Positions 1 through 7,515 of a stretch of DNA of 33,752 nt are shown here, one piece after another. Location of the stretch: positions 1 through 33,752 of the forward strand of contig CAZLEF010000079.1 in the NCBI GenBank assembly GCA_964558465.1. Direction: 5' to 3'. The DNA is from JACJYC01 sp964558465 (lineage in GTDB: Bacteria; Bacteroidota; Bacteroidia; Chitinophagales; Saprospiraceae). The notes below the pieces were generated by a model that searched no databases, was not told the DNA's origin, and saw nothing but the letters and a program-made list of their open reading frames with translations. The first letter of the stretch is position 1. Every line of letters starts with the position of its first letter. The position numbers and the translations under genes are program-made.

Positions 1-56
1 CGAATCAACGAATCAACAAATCAACAAATCAACAAATCAACAAATCAACAAATCAA
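1..56. repeat. Octamer tandem array (7 copies)
   Basis: Seven direct octamers of form cRaatcaa run from the first base of the window. The last unit supplies the TGA stop (minus strand, 53-55) of the oxidoreductase gene. The same family recurs at 1121-1205, 12102-12125, 18671-18764 and 33698-33752. Confidence 0.95.
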
Positions 57-1111
57 AGCCGGATCGGGAAGCGGCGGATATCGACTTCGGGGTCGAGGGG
101 GGCGTCGTGGAGGAGGAAACGGGTCAATTCTTGTGCCCAGAAGGGGCCGAGGCTGGCGCCTTTGGTCCCCAGGCCGTTAAAGATGCCCATTTGAGGGTAA
201 TGGGGGTGGAGACCCAGGAGCGGGCGGCGGTCCTGCACGGTTGGCCGGATGGCGGCGCGGTGTTGCAGGATGGAGTAGGGGACTTTGATCAGGCTGCGCA
301 AATGACCGCCCAGGAATTCCAGGCCTTTTTCGGATGGCAGGTCGTCGGTGTAACGGTTGTCGCTGGTAGAGCCGATCCAGGCGTTTCCGTCCGGCATAGG
401 TACGATAAAGATGCGGTGCTTGAGTATCCGGTCCGGAGTAGCAGAGTCGAGTTTTACGGTCAGGGTTTCCCCTTTGTTGCCCTGAATGGGGAGGTAGCTG
501 AAAAAAGGGTTGATTTTGGCTCTGGCGCCCTCGCAGAACAAGATCTTTGAGGCTGTATAATTTTTGTAGGAAATGCCGCCGGGCCGGATCTTCAGAGCCG
601 AAAAATCAAATTCCCCGGCCAGCAACGAACCTGAGCGCTGAAGGAGTTCGCGGTATTTTCGGATCATTAAAGGGATATCCACCTGGGCAGATTGCAGGAT
701 GGCGCCGTAGCTGAAAGCAGGTTCAGTGATTTGGGCATAAATCCCGGGAGAAGGGTAGGGGGCAATATAGGGGCGGTAAGCCGGGTCGCCGCTGCGGGCC
801 AGCCAGTCGTTTTCTTCACCTGCGGAGAAGAGGGCGCGGACCACGGGAATTTCCCGGTATAATTTGACGCCCAGCTCTTTTTCAAGGGTCTGGTAAGTGG
901 ACTTTGCAACGGGCAGCAGGTCGTCGATCCGCCAGGATTTGACAAAAAAACGGCCGGTGACGGGGTTGATGATCCCGGCGGCTACTTTCGAAGAGGTGTG
1001 TTCGGCGCCCTCGTCGATGACCAGCACTGTTTTACCCGCCTGGCGGAGGAAGTGGGCCAGAAGGGCGCCTGCGAGGCCCTGGCCGATGATGAGGAAGTCT
1101 TTGGTTATCAA
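53..1111 (-). CDS. FAD-dependent oxidoreductase (DAO family)
   Basis: Predicted flavoprotein of the D-amino-acid-oxidase/MnmC-C-like fold that oxidises an amine or amino acid; the substrate cannot be read from the sequence. The N-terminus has the dinucleotide-binding motif DFLIIGQGLAGA followed by an acidic strand end (VLVIDEG). SSKVAAGIINPVTGR resembles the FAD/substrate loop of this family. The C-terminus (IRPTVQDRRPLLG...NGLGTKGASLGP) is the usual second FAD-contacting segment. I chose the TTG at 1111 (352 aa). An upstream ATG at 1180 would add 23 residues, but these are encoded by the octamer repeat element (RINKSTHQQIN), which is intergenic elsewhere. The stop lies in the octamer array at 1-56. 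The family call is good; the start is uncertain. Confidence 0.8.
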   Translation of the reverse strand: MITKDFLIIGQGLAGALLAHFLRQAGKTVLVIDEGAEHTSSKVAAGIINPVTGRFFVKSWRIDDLLPVAKSTYQTLEKELGVKLYREIPVVRALFSAGEENDWLARSGDPAYRPYIAPYPSPGIYAQITEPAFSYGAILQSAQVDIPLMIRKYRELLQRSGSLLAGEFDFSALKIRPGGISYKNYTASKILFCEGARAKINPFFSYLPIQGNKGETLTVKLDSATPDRILKHRIFIVPMPDGNAWIGSTSDNRYTDDLPSEKGLEFLGGHLRSLIKVPYSILQHRAAIRPTVQDRRPLLGLHPHYPQMGIFNGLGTKGASLGPFWAQELTRFLLHDAPLDPEVDIRRFPIRL

Positions 1112-1120
1112 TTGTTTTAG

Positions 1121-1205
1121 ATTGTTGATTTGTTGATGCGTTGATTTGTTGATTCGAAACGGCAGCCTTCGAATCAACAAATCAACGCATCAACGAATCA
1201 ACAAA
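1121..1205. repeat. Inverted octamer element, 38-bp arms
   Basis: The left arm (1121-1158, reading GTTGATTT-type octamers) and right arm (1168-1205, reading AAATCAAC-type octamers) are reverse complements over 38 bp with two mismatches. They flank the 9-nt core acggcagcc. The element sits between two minus-strand genes, and the right arm contains the stop codon of the YjbR-like gene. A related, shorter inverted element lies at 18671-18718. It could form a cruciform or an RNA hairpin; there is no T-run. Confidence 0.9.
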
Positions 1206-1551
1206 TTAACAAATCCCGCTCCTTCTTCGGCAAGCTCTTCACCACCAGGTCATAAGAATGGTCGATCAGTTCTCTCAGGAACGATCCGTTCAGGCTGCCT
1301 TCAAAATCCACGGTATTCCAGTGTTTTTTGTTCATATGGTAACCGGGCTGAATCTCCTCGTGTTGCTCGCGGAGTTCAGGCGCCCATTCCGGGTCGCATT
1401 TCAGGTTGACGGTAAACCGGACGCTGTCCAGGCCGGTGATGGCAAAAATCTTGCCCATGACCTTGAACACGAGGGTTTCTTCACCAAACGGAAAGGTTTC
1501 TTCGACCCCTTTTTTCGCCAGGCAATACGTACGGAAACTTTCTATGTCCAT
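1198..1551 (-). CDS. MmcQ/YjbR-family protein
   Basis: Small (117 aa) cytosolic protein of the YjbR/CyaY-like fold family, often annotated as MmcQ/YjbR DNA-binding protein; its biochemical role is not established. Family features are the N-terminal MDIESFRTYCLAKKGVEETF, the FPFGEETLVFKVMGKIFA strand pair, VNLKCDP, the GYHMNKKHWNTV motif and a C-terminal helix (LRELIDHSYDLVVKSLPK). The ATG at 1551 is chosen because homology begins there; an upstream in-frame start would add 11 unrelated residues. The last residues and TGA stop come from the octamer element. TATCTTTC at 1571-1578 (minus strand) is one base from the -7 consensus and lies divergent to the tRNA promoter. Confidence 0.85.
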   Translation of the reverse strand: MDIESFRTYCLAKKGVEETFPFGEETLVFKVMGKIFAITGLDSVRFTVNLKCDPEWAPELREQHEEIQPGYHMNKKHWNTVDFEGSLNGSFLRELIDHSYDLVVKSLPKKERDLLIC

Positions 1552-1586
1552 TTTGGTGTTAATTGAAACGGAAAGATAAAACACCT

Positions 1587-1616
1587 TTTCGTTATTTGAA
1601 AATATGCTTATCTTTG
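1587..1616 (+). promoter_or_regulatory. Bacteroidota-type promoter for the tRNA locus
   Basis: TATCTTTG at 1609-1616 matches the -7 consensus TAnnTTTG exactly. TTTC at 1587-1590, 18 bp upstream, is three of four with the -33 TTTG. Initiation a few bases downstream would place the first tRNA 5'-half copy (1628) near the RNA 5' end, so the nested copies would all be transcribed. This is consensus matching only. Confidence 0.55.
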
Positions 1617-1670
1617 CTGTCCTTTTTGATCCCGTAGTTCAAGGGATAGAATACCCCGCTAAAAAAAATT

Positions 1671-1846
1671 GATCCCGTAGTTCAAGGGATAGAATACCCC
1701 GCTAAAAAAAAATTGATCCCGTAGTTCAAGGGATAGAATAGAAGTTTCCTAAACTTTTGATCCAGGTTCGAATCCTGGCGGGATCACTTCAATTTTTTTA
1801 AAGCGGGGCAAAACTTTTGATCCAGGTTCGAATCCTGGCGGGATCA
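1671..1846 (+). pseudogene. tRNA-Arg copy with anticodon arm replaced
   Basis: This shell is read as one tRNA: 1671-1696 gives the acceptor 5' strand and D arm, and 1811-1846 gives the variable region, T arm, acceptor 3' strand and discriminator A. The acceptor strands GATCCCG/CGGGATC still pair. The 5' anticodon strand and the anticodon (10 nt, gaagtttcct) are absent. In their place is a block bounded by ccccgct/agcgggg that carries the intact tRNA. It cannot decode AGG as it stands. An outer, more decayed shell is 1628-1653 plus 1869-1889. Confidence 0.6.
1715..1786 (+). tRNA. tRNA-Arg (anticodon CCU)
   Basis: A 72-nt cloverleaf can be drawn. Acceptor GATCCCG (1715-1721) pairs with CGGGATC (1779-1785), with discriminator A1786. 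The D stem is GTTC/GAAT. The anticodon stem GAAGT/ACTTT holds loop TTCCTAA with anticodon CCT (1748-1750), which reads AGG. The variable loop is TGAT and the T arm is CCAGG-TTCGAAT-CCTGG. CCA is not encoded. It is the only copy in the nest with an anticodon, so it should be the functional gene. Confidence 0.93.
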
Positions 1847-1987
1847 CTTCAATTTTTTTAAAGCGGGGCAAAACTTTTGATCCGGGTTGGTTTCACGGAA
1901 ATAAGTACAAAAGCAGCCAAAGTCAGGAACGAAAATTTGACGAAAGACAAACTTTTGTTTTCTTTTGTGGTGAAAAAAATACCATTC

Positions 1988-3601
1988 ATGAATACGAGAA
2001 ACCAACTCACCGCTGTTTTAACCTCCATTTTGTACGTTGGATGTTTTATCGCCTTAATTTCCGGGTGTACTCAACCGTCGCCTACTCCCAAGGATCTCCT
2101 GAAAGAAGCGCTTATCCCGCAACCGGTTCTGGTCGAAGCCGGCGGCAGCTCCTTTGCGCTGACGGAGAAAACGGATATTTTTATTGCGGGCAATAACCCT
2201 GAATTACAAAAGATCGCCCAATATTTCGCCGACTTGCTGAATCCGGCTACCGGTCTGGATATCCGGGTTCAAACCGCTGCGGAGGCGCCTGGGAGTGGTC
2301 ATCTCTTTTTTGCCCTTTCCGGCGAGAATGCCCAATCCGGAGAAGAAGGGTATGAACTGACCATCACCGAAGACCTGGTCAGACTGACGGCCAATCAACC
2401 GGCTGGTTTGTTCAGGGGTGTTCAGACCTTGCGGCAACTGTTGCCCGCGGCCATCGAAAAAAACACCCTCCAGGAAGGCCCCTGGGAAATTGCAACCGGC
2501 GTCATCCGCGACTATCCCACCTACGCTTACCGCGGCGGGATGCTGGATGTGGCCCGCCATTTTTTCAAGGTTGAAGACGTTAAAAAATACATCGATTACC
2601 TGGCCATGTACAAGATGAACGCCCTGCACCTGCACCTTTCGGACGACCAGGGTTGGCGGATCGAGATCAAATCGTGGCCTGAACTGACCGTCAGAGGCGG
2701 CAGCACCCAGGTCGGCGGCGGCCCGGGCGGTTTTTACACCCAGGAGCAATACGCGGATATTGTTCAGTATGCGCAGGACCGGTACATTACCATCATCCCC
2801 GAAATTGATATGCCCGGCCATACCAACGCCGCTTTGGCCTCTTATGCTGAACTGAATTGCGACGGTAAACTCCGCGATCTGTATACCGGTATGGAGGTCG
2901 GCTTCAGCACGCTTTGCACGGATAAGGAAATTACTTACAAATTCATCGACGATGTCGTCCGCGAACTGGCCGCACTGACCCCCGGCCCCTATTTCCATAT
3001 CGGCGGCGACGAATCCCATGTCACGCCGCTGGAAGATTATATTCCGTTTGTGAACAGGGTCCAGGAAATCGTCCGGTCGCATGGAAAACAGGTGATCGGC
3101 TGGGATGAAATTGCGAATGCCGCTCTTTTGCCCAATTCAATCGTGCAATATTGGGCGGAGGCTGAAAATGCAGAAAAGGGTATCGCTCAGGGCGCCAAAG
3201 TGTTGATGGCGCCGGCCCGGAAAGTCTACCTGGATATGCAATACGACTCCACCACCCGCCTGGGGCTGCACTGGGCTGCCTATATCGAGGTGGACAGCTC
3301 CTATTTATGGGATCCCGCTACCCTGGAAAAGGGCATCAAAAAAGAACATATTTTTGGTATTGAAGCCCCGCTCTGGACGGAAACCCTCTCCAAACTCGAC
3401 GACCTGGAATACATGGCTTTCCCGCGGTTGCCGGGCATCGCAGAGATCGGCTGGACGGACGCTTCTGCCAGAAACTGGTCTGATTATAAATTGCGGCTGG
3501 GTATGCAGAAAAAACGTTTTGAAGCCCTGGGCATCGATTATTATCCATCTGCTCAGGTGCCCTGGTCGGATACACTGGTCGTTCGGCCGGTAGTAGAATA
3601 G
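1988..3601 (+). CDS. Beta-N-acetylhexosaminidase, GH20 lipoprotein
   Basis: Exported glycosidase that removes terminal beta-linked GlcNAc/GalNAc from glycans, chitin oligomers or glycoproteins by substrate-assisted catalysis. The 537-aa protein begins with a lipoprotein signal (lipobox LISGC, Cys ~27). A GH20b-like N-terminal domain covers residues ~40-175. The GH20 barrel starts at YRGGMLDVARHFF. Key signatures are NALHLHLSDDQGWRIEIKSWP, IPEIDMPGH and HIGGDES, whose Asp-Glu pair (~340-341) is the catalytic dyad. The frame stays open upstream to 1877, but that stretch reads through the decayed tRNA copy. The ATG at 1988 is used because the signal peptide begins there. The gene is alone on its strand and complete. 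Confidence 0.93.
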   Translation: MNTRNQLTAVLTSILYVGCFIALISGCTQPSPTPKDLLKEALIPQPVLVEAGGSSFALTEKTDIFIAGNNPELQKIAQYFADLLNPATGLDIRVQTAAEAPGSGHLFFALSGENAQSGEEGYELTITEDLVRLTANQPAGLFRGVQTLRQLLPAAIEKNTLQEGPWEIATGVIRDYPTYAYRGGMLDVARHFFKVEDVKKYIDYLAMYKMNALHLHLSDDQGWRIEIKSWPELTVRGGSTQVGGGPGGFYTQEQYADIVQYAQDRYITIIPEIDMPGHTNAALASYAELNCDGKLRDLYTGMEVGFSTLCTDKEITYKFIDDVVRELAALTPGPYFHIGGDESHVTPLEDYIPFVNRVQEIVRSHGKQVIGWDEIANAALLPNSIVQYWAEAENAEKGIAQGAKVLMAPARKVYLDMQYDSTTRLGLHWAAYIEVDSSYLWDPATLEKGIKKEHIFGIEAPLWTETLSKLDDLEYMAFPRLPGIAEIGWTDASARNWSDYKLRLGMQKKRFEALGIDYYPSAQVPWSDTLVVRPVVE

Positions 3602-3707
3602 GACTTTCTTTTGGAAAGTTCGCCAATCTGCTCCGCCCTGTTGGCGGATAAAAGTTCACAGTTCGCAGTCCTTTCCAAATGTTACATGGATTTTTCACCA
3701 CTACCTG

Positions 3708-3853
3708 CCCCGCCGTGGCGGGGAAAGTTACAATCTGTCCCGCAAGGCGGGAAAAGGATACAAAGGCGCCAGAAAAAAATTTATGAAATAAATTTTTTAC
3801 TTTCATTTCCCGCCTTGCGGGACAGGTTGTGTTCCTTTTCCCGCCTTGCGGGA
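3708..3853. repeat. Cluster of four C-rich palindromes
   Basis: Hairpins are ccccgcc-gt-ggcgggg (3708-3723), cccgc-aag-gcggg (3739-3751) and tcccgc-ctt-gcggga at 3808-3822 and 3839-3853. The flanks are also shared: ctacctg precedes the first, ctgt the second, and their reverse complement acaggt follows the last two. Segments 3731-3757 and 3831-3859 therefore form a longer inverted repeat. It looks like a local family of palindromic intergenic repeats. Confidence 0.85.
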
Positions 3854-3933
3854 CAGGTAGTGGTTCAAATAAAAAAAAGAACTCCGTGTTTATAGTGTTA
3901 CAAAGTTTGGGGTGACTCATGTCTTCTTATGAG

Positions 3934-3961
3934 TTCTATGTATCTTATGTGGTGAAAAAAA
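3934..3961 (+). repeat. Dispersed CTTATGTGGTG repeat
   Basis: ttctatgtatcttatgtggt followed by an A-run is nearly identical to 31036-31063 and to the reverse complement of 30953-30977. It lies in an intergenic region here as there. Confidence 0.75.
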
Positions 3962-4289
3962 CATAGCTTGCAAGGTTGTGAAGCAAACCTGGTAAGGCCG
4001 CTCTACAATTTGGTTGGAGATCATGTTATCCAAAACGCACGTTAAAAAAAATCATTTTTTAGCACGTCTGTGAAGTGTTTGTAAGGGGTTCGTATAAAAA
4101 ATACCGTGATGCGTTTGCCCTGGAGGGAGAAGGGGAGAGTCTGATTACGCCTGAAGCCGCGTCGGATGGGAAGCGTGCACCCGATAAATCCATTCTGCAG
4201 GAATGGTTTTCAAAGATCAGGTATTCAAATTGAAAATAATTTGTAACTTCCCGCCGACTGTTACAGTATTCCTTACCAAAGAAATCACC

Positions 4290-6707
4290 ATGCTCCTGAA
4301 CTACCTTCGTATTGCCATGCGCAATACCCTGAATCACAAATTATTATCGGTAATCAACGTTTTCAGCCTGGCCTTCGGCATCGCCGCATGCCTGCTCATC
4401 TTCCTCTTTATCCGGGAGGAAAAAAGTTTTGACGCCTTCCATACCCAAAAAGACCGGATCTACCGCCTGGACGAAGTGCAGAGTTTTCCCGGCACCAATA
4501 CGCAGAACGTTGCGCTGTCCATGCCCGGTATGGGCCCCAATCTGGTCAAAGACTACCCGGAGGTGGAAAATTTTACCCGCTACTGGAACCGCGGCAAGCA
4601 GCTTTTTCGAAAGGACGATCAACGGATGGTGTTGGAAACCACCGTGTTTGCAGACAGCACCTTTCTGGAGATATTCGACTTTGAACTGATCCATGGAGAC
4701 CGGGCCTCGGCCCTGGACGAACCCTATTCCATCGTCATCACCCGGGAAACGGCCGAAAAATTTTTTGAAGGAAGCGGATATCAGAACGCCGTGGGACAAA
4801 GCCTGATCAGTGACGACAAAACCTTCAAAATAACCGGTATCCTGGACAATGTGCCCGAATTTTCCCATTTGCAGTTCGACGCCCTGGTTTCCATAACCAC
4901 CCGGACGCGGGAGAATCCTGCGTTCAATCAGCAGTTCGGGTCCAATTTCCTGGTCACCTACCTGCTGATGGACCCCGGGGCCGATATCCCCGCGTTTGAA
5001 GCCAAAATGCCGGCGTTTCTCACCCGGTATATGCCGCCGGATACCCGCAACGGGCAGGACATCAACGAATTTTACAAGCTGTTCCTGCAACCCCTGCCGA
5101 TGGTGCACCTGGCGTCGATGGACATCGAACACGACTACCAGAACTACCGCAAATTCAACGGCGCCTACCTCAACATCTTTGCTCTGGTCGGGGTGTTTAT
5201 CCTGCTCATCGCCGCTGTCAATTTTATGAATCTGATCACCGCCCGCGCCTCGCACCGCTGGAAGGAAGTGGGCGTGCGCAAGACGGTCGGGGCCCTGAAA
5301 TCCCACTTGTTTTCCCAGTTTGTGGTGGAATCTGTAATGCTCGGATTCCTGGCCTTTTTGCTGGCGCTGATCATGAACCTGGGTTTCATCCCTCTGTTGA
5401 ACAACCTGATCGGGCGGCAGCTTTCGCTGGGGTATCTTTTTGAAAACCCGTTGATCCTGGGGGCTGCCTTTGCGACCGCCATCGGATTGGGATTCCTGGC
5501 TGGAGTGTACCCGTCCTTTTACCTGGCCTCGTACAAGCCGGGCAGAATCCTGAAAGGCGGGGACGTCAAGGGACAAAAATCCATTTTCCGGAGTTCCCTG
5601 GTGGTGCTCCAGTTCGGGCTGGCCATCGGCATGATCGTCAGCACCCTGCTGGTGGTGCAGCAACTGAGTTATATCAAAAACAAGGATATCGGGCTCAACA
5701 AAGACCATATCCTGCTGGTCGGCATGAACGGCGACGCCAACAAGGTTTTTGAAACCCTGAAATCGGAACTCAAAAAAAGCAGCCATGTGAAAGGCGTGAC
5801 GGCTTCCGGCCAGCGGCTCGGCAACAACTTCCACCAGTGGGGGTTCAAGATCCGGACCGACTCCATCCGGTCGCTCACCACCAGCAACGTGAACGTGGAC
5901 TACGATTTTGTGGATGTTTACGAGATTGAAGTGAAAGAGGGCCGGTCATTTTCGAAAGACCGCCCCACTGACAAGGGCTTTGCCTTCATCATCAACGAAT
6001 CGCTGGCAGAAGAACTCGATCTGAAAAACCCCGTGGGGACGCCCGCCGGCCACAGGTTTTACCACAACGACACCCTGGGCACGATCATCGGGGTGGTCAA
6101 TGATTTTAATTTCAATTCCCTGCACTACGACATCAATACGCTGGCTATGGTAGTGCACCCCGAATGGGGGTACGATGAAATGTCGGTGAAGATCAACGGC
6201 GAAAACATCGACGCCGCCATTGCCGACGTGGAGCGGGTGTGGAACCAGTTGGTGCCCACCTGGCCTTTCGAGTATTCCTTCCTCGACGAACATTTTGAAG
6301 AGCTCTACCGCTCCGACCAGCAGATGGAGGTGGTGGTGACCGCCATGGCGATCCTGGCCATCCTGATTGCCTGCATGGGGCTGTTCGGCCTGGCCGCCAT
6401 TACGACCGAGAAAAAGGTGAAAGAGATCGGCGTGCGGAAGATATTGGGCGCCTCGGCCGGGCAGATCATGGTGCAGTTGTCGCGCAATTTTGCCGGCATG
6501 GTATTCCTGGCCTTTGTGTTGTTCAGCCCCGTCACCTATATCCTGATGAACAAATGGCTGGAGAATTTTGCCTACCGGATCGAGATCGGGCCGCTGGTGT
6601 TTGTGGCCGGTTGCCTGGCTGCCCTGGCGATTGCTTTGCTGACGATCAGTTACCATACGCTGCGGTCGGCCCGGGTGAACCCGGTGGAGTCGTTGCGGTA
6701 TGAGTAG
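4290..6707 (+). CDS. MacB/FtsX-family ABC transporter permease
   Basis: Inner-membrane permease (805 aa) of the large two-FtsX-domain type common in Bacteroidota. It probably transduces ATPase energy to a periplasmic export or signalling process; the substrate is unknown. The start MLLNYLRIAMRNTLNHKLLSVINV is the classic N-terminus. A first transmembrane helix and a MacB_PCD periplasmic domain follow. The first FtsX core is around AVNFMNLITARASHRWKEVGVRKTVGA with three helices, and GVYPSFYLASYKPGRILKG closes it. A second unit (LVVLQFGLAIGMIVSTLLV onward) ends with AAITTEKKVKEIGVRKILGAS and RSARVNPVESLRYE. Homology starts at 4290; 29 upstream in-frame codons are not part of the family. No ATPase gene is adjacent. 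Confidence 0.92.
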   Translation: MLLNYLRIAMRNTLNHKLLSVINVFSLAFGIAACLLIFLFIREEKSFDAFHTQKDRIYRLDEVQSFPGTNTQNVALSMPGMGPNLVKDYPEVENFTRYWNRGKQLFRKDDQRMVLETTVFADSTFLEIFDFELIHGDRASALDEPYSIVITRETAEKFFEGSGYQNAVGQSLISDDKTFKITGILDNVPEFSHLQFDALVSITTRTRENPAFNQQFGSNFLVTYLLMDPGADIPAFEAKMPAFLTRYMPPDTRNGQDINEFYKLFLQPLPMVHLASMDIEHDYQNYRKFNGAYLNIFALVGVFILLIAAVNFMNLITARASHRWKEVGVRKTVGALKSHLFSQFVVESVMLGFLAFLLALIMNLGFIPLLNNLIGRQLSLGYLFENPLILGAAFATAIGLGFLAGVYPSFYLASYKPGRILKGGDVKGQKSIFRSSLVVLQFGLAIGMIVSTLLVVQQLSYIKNKDIGLNKDHILLVGMNGDANKVFETLKSELKKSSHVKGVTASGQRLGNNFHQWGFKIRTDSIRSLTTSNVNVDYDFVDVYEIEVKEGRSFSKDRPTDKGFAFIINESLAEELDLKNPVGTPAGHRFYHNDTLGTIIGVVNDFNFNSLHYDINTLAMVVHPEWGYDEMSVKINGENIDAAIADVERVWNQLVPTWPFEYSFLDEHFEELYRSDQQMEVVVTAMAILAILIACMGLFGLAAITTEKKVKEIGVRKILGASAGQIMVQLSRNFAGMVFLAFVLFSPVTYILMNKWLENFAYRIEIGPLVFVAGCLAALAIALLTISYHTLRSARVNPVESLRYE

Positions 6708-6972
6708 GTCAGTTGTTGGTTATTAATTGTCCCGGCGGGTAAAAGTGGCCAATTGTCAGTTGTCGGTGGCCGGACCTCTGAACGAAGTCGAAGAGGCAGT
6801 GGTCAGTCCGGTAGAGGTAAACCTTAAGAATTTTGTTCACCATTTGCGAAGGCCGAAAACGAAGGTTTAATCATAAAATTTACATTTTTGAATTAAAAAG
6901 TTAAAATTCAAAAAAACATTGTTATAGTTCCGGCAACCCTTTTAATTGCGGCTGAAACCAACCTTTTTCCGT

Positions 6973-7515
6973 ATGGTCAAAGAACGCGAACACCGCAAAC
7001 CCTGGGGCCTTTTGCCCACGCCCGGCCGCCGGCAACCCCATAAATGGCCTCCGTATTCGGGGCTTTTGATGGTGGTGATTTTGTTTGTGGGATTTTTGCT
7101 GATGATGGCAAAAAAAAGGCCTTTTCTTGAATTTGACGCAGATGGAATACCCAAATTAGCGCCCTGGCGTCAGGAAGAACTGGAAAGGGGAATGAAGAAA
7201 TTTGACGAAGCGGAGCAGTACGTTCTGGAAGTTGCTTTGGAGGGCTATTACCCTTGTTTCCATTGTGAGGAAAAAACCATTTTTTTGTTTAAAGGAGAAG
7301 TTTGGAAATACGGCGTTACCATCAATGGGGAACTAGGGCGATACCCAGGCGGGTTAAACGAAATCGGACTGGTGTACTTTTCCGAGTTCAAAGGAACCCT
7401 TTCAGATTGCCTGAAAGCGGAAAAAAGAAAAATTATTTTATACGCATTATTACCTGAAAACCTGAAACGAGACGTACCTTTGATCAGGCCGCCAGGCAAT
7501 AAACAAGACAGGTAA
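6973..7515 (+). CDS. Membrane-anchored GIY-YIG-like nuclease (putative toxin)
   Basis: A 180-aa protein with a basic N-terminal tail, one transmembrane helix (~29-46) and a soluble C-terminal domain. The domain carries, in order, GYYPCFHC (91-98, with a CxxC), KGEVWKYGVT (107-116), GRY (122-124), LKAEKRKI with Glu150, and a terminal RPPGNKQDR with Asn176. That order (GYY, KYG, Arg, Glu, Asn) fits the GIY-YIG/URI nuclease fold seen in some polymorphic toxins; this is recognition by eye. ATG 6973 is preferred over a TTG at 6946. The stop TAA shares one base with the next ATG, so the pair is translationally coupled. No signal peptide, Rhs or T9SS domain is present. Confidence 0.55.
   Translation: MVKEREHRKPWGLLPTPGRRQPHKWPPYSGLLMVVILFVGFLLMMAKKRPFLEFDADGIPKLAPWRQEELERGMKKFDEAEQYVLEVALEGYYPCFHCEEKTIFLFKGEVWKYGVTINGELGRYPGGLNEIGLVYFSEFKGTLSDCLKAEKRKIILYALLPENLKRDVPLIRPPGNKQDR

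Larger units (their letters stand above)
1628..1889 (+). repeat. Concentric tRNA-Arg fragment nest
   Basis: Two 26-nt copies of the tRNA 5' half (1628-1653, 1671-1696) precede the intact tRNA. One 36-nt copy of the 3' half (1811-1846) and one degenerate copy (1869-1889) follow it. Each 5' half is followed by ccccgct + A-run + tt, and each following 3' half is preceded by aattttttt + aa + agcgggg. These spacers are reverse complements apart from small bulges. All copies break at the same points: after gaata on the left and before aaaactttt on the right. The 5' period is 43/44 nt and the 3' period 60 nt. The whole locus can pair as shells around the central tRNA. Confidence 0.9.
3602..4289. other. 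Long intergenic region, no gene seen
   Basis: This 688-bp stretch separates two plus-strand genes. Open frames here are short, lack family features and cross palindromes. It contains a weak stem-loop just after the hexosaminidase stop (ACTTTC/GAAAGT, 3603-3619), a cluster of G+C-rich palindromes (3708-3853) and a copy of the CTTATGTGGTG repeat (3934-3961). The rest is A+T-rich leader before the permease ATG. Confidence 0.6.

Noticed and set aside
1628..1889. Functional split tRNA joined in trans, as in Nanoarchaeum
   Set aside because: The half copies carry complementary extensions as trans-spliced tRNAs do, but both lack the 5' anticodon strand and the anticodon itself, and bacteria lack the required splicing endonuclease. 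An intact copy is also present. The nest is reported as a structure, not as a split gene.
1877..1987. N-terminal extension of the hexosaminidase
   Set aside because: The frame is open, but it begins in a decayed tRNA copy and precedes a clear lipoprotein signal peptide at 1988.
3336..3920. Minus-strand frame across the end of GH20 and the palindromes
   Set aside because: It overlaps the GH20 3' end, and its translation repeats the palindrome (FSRLAGQ-type peptides).
4344..5834. Long minus-strand open frame antisense to the permease
   Set aside because: It mirrors the coding frame of a clear FtsX permease, is rich in His/Gln/Gly as antisense frames are, and shows no domain.
6775..6796. Terminator after the MacB-like permease (cctct...agagg)
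   Set aside because: The stem is only 5 bp with a 12-nt loop and no T-run; too weak to call.
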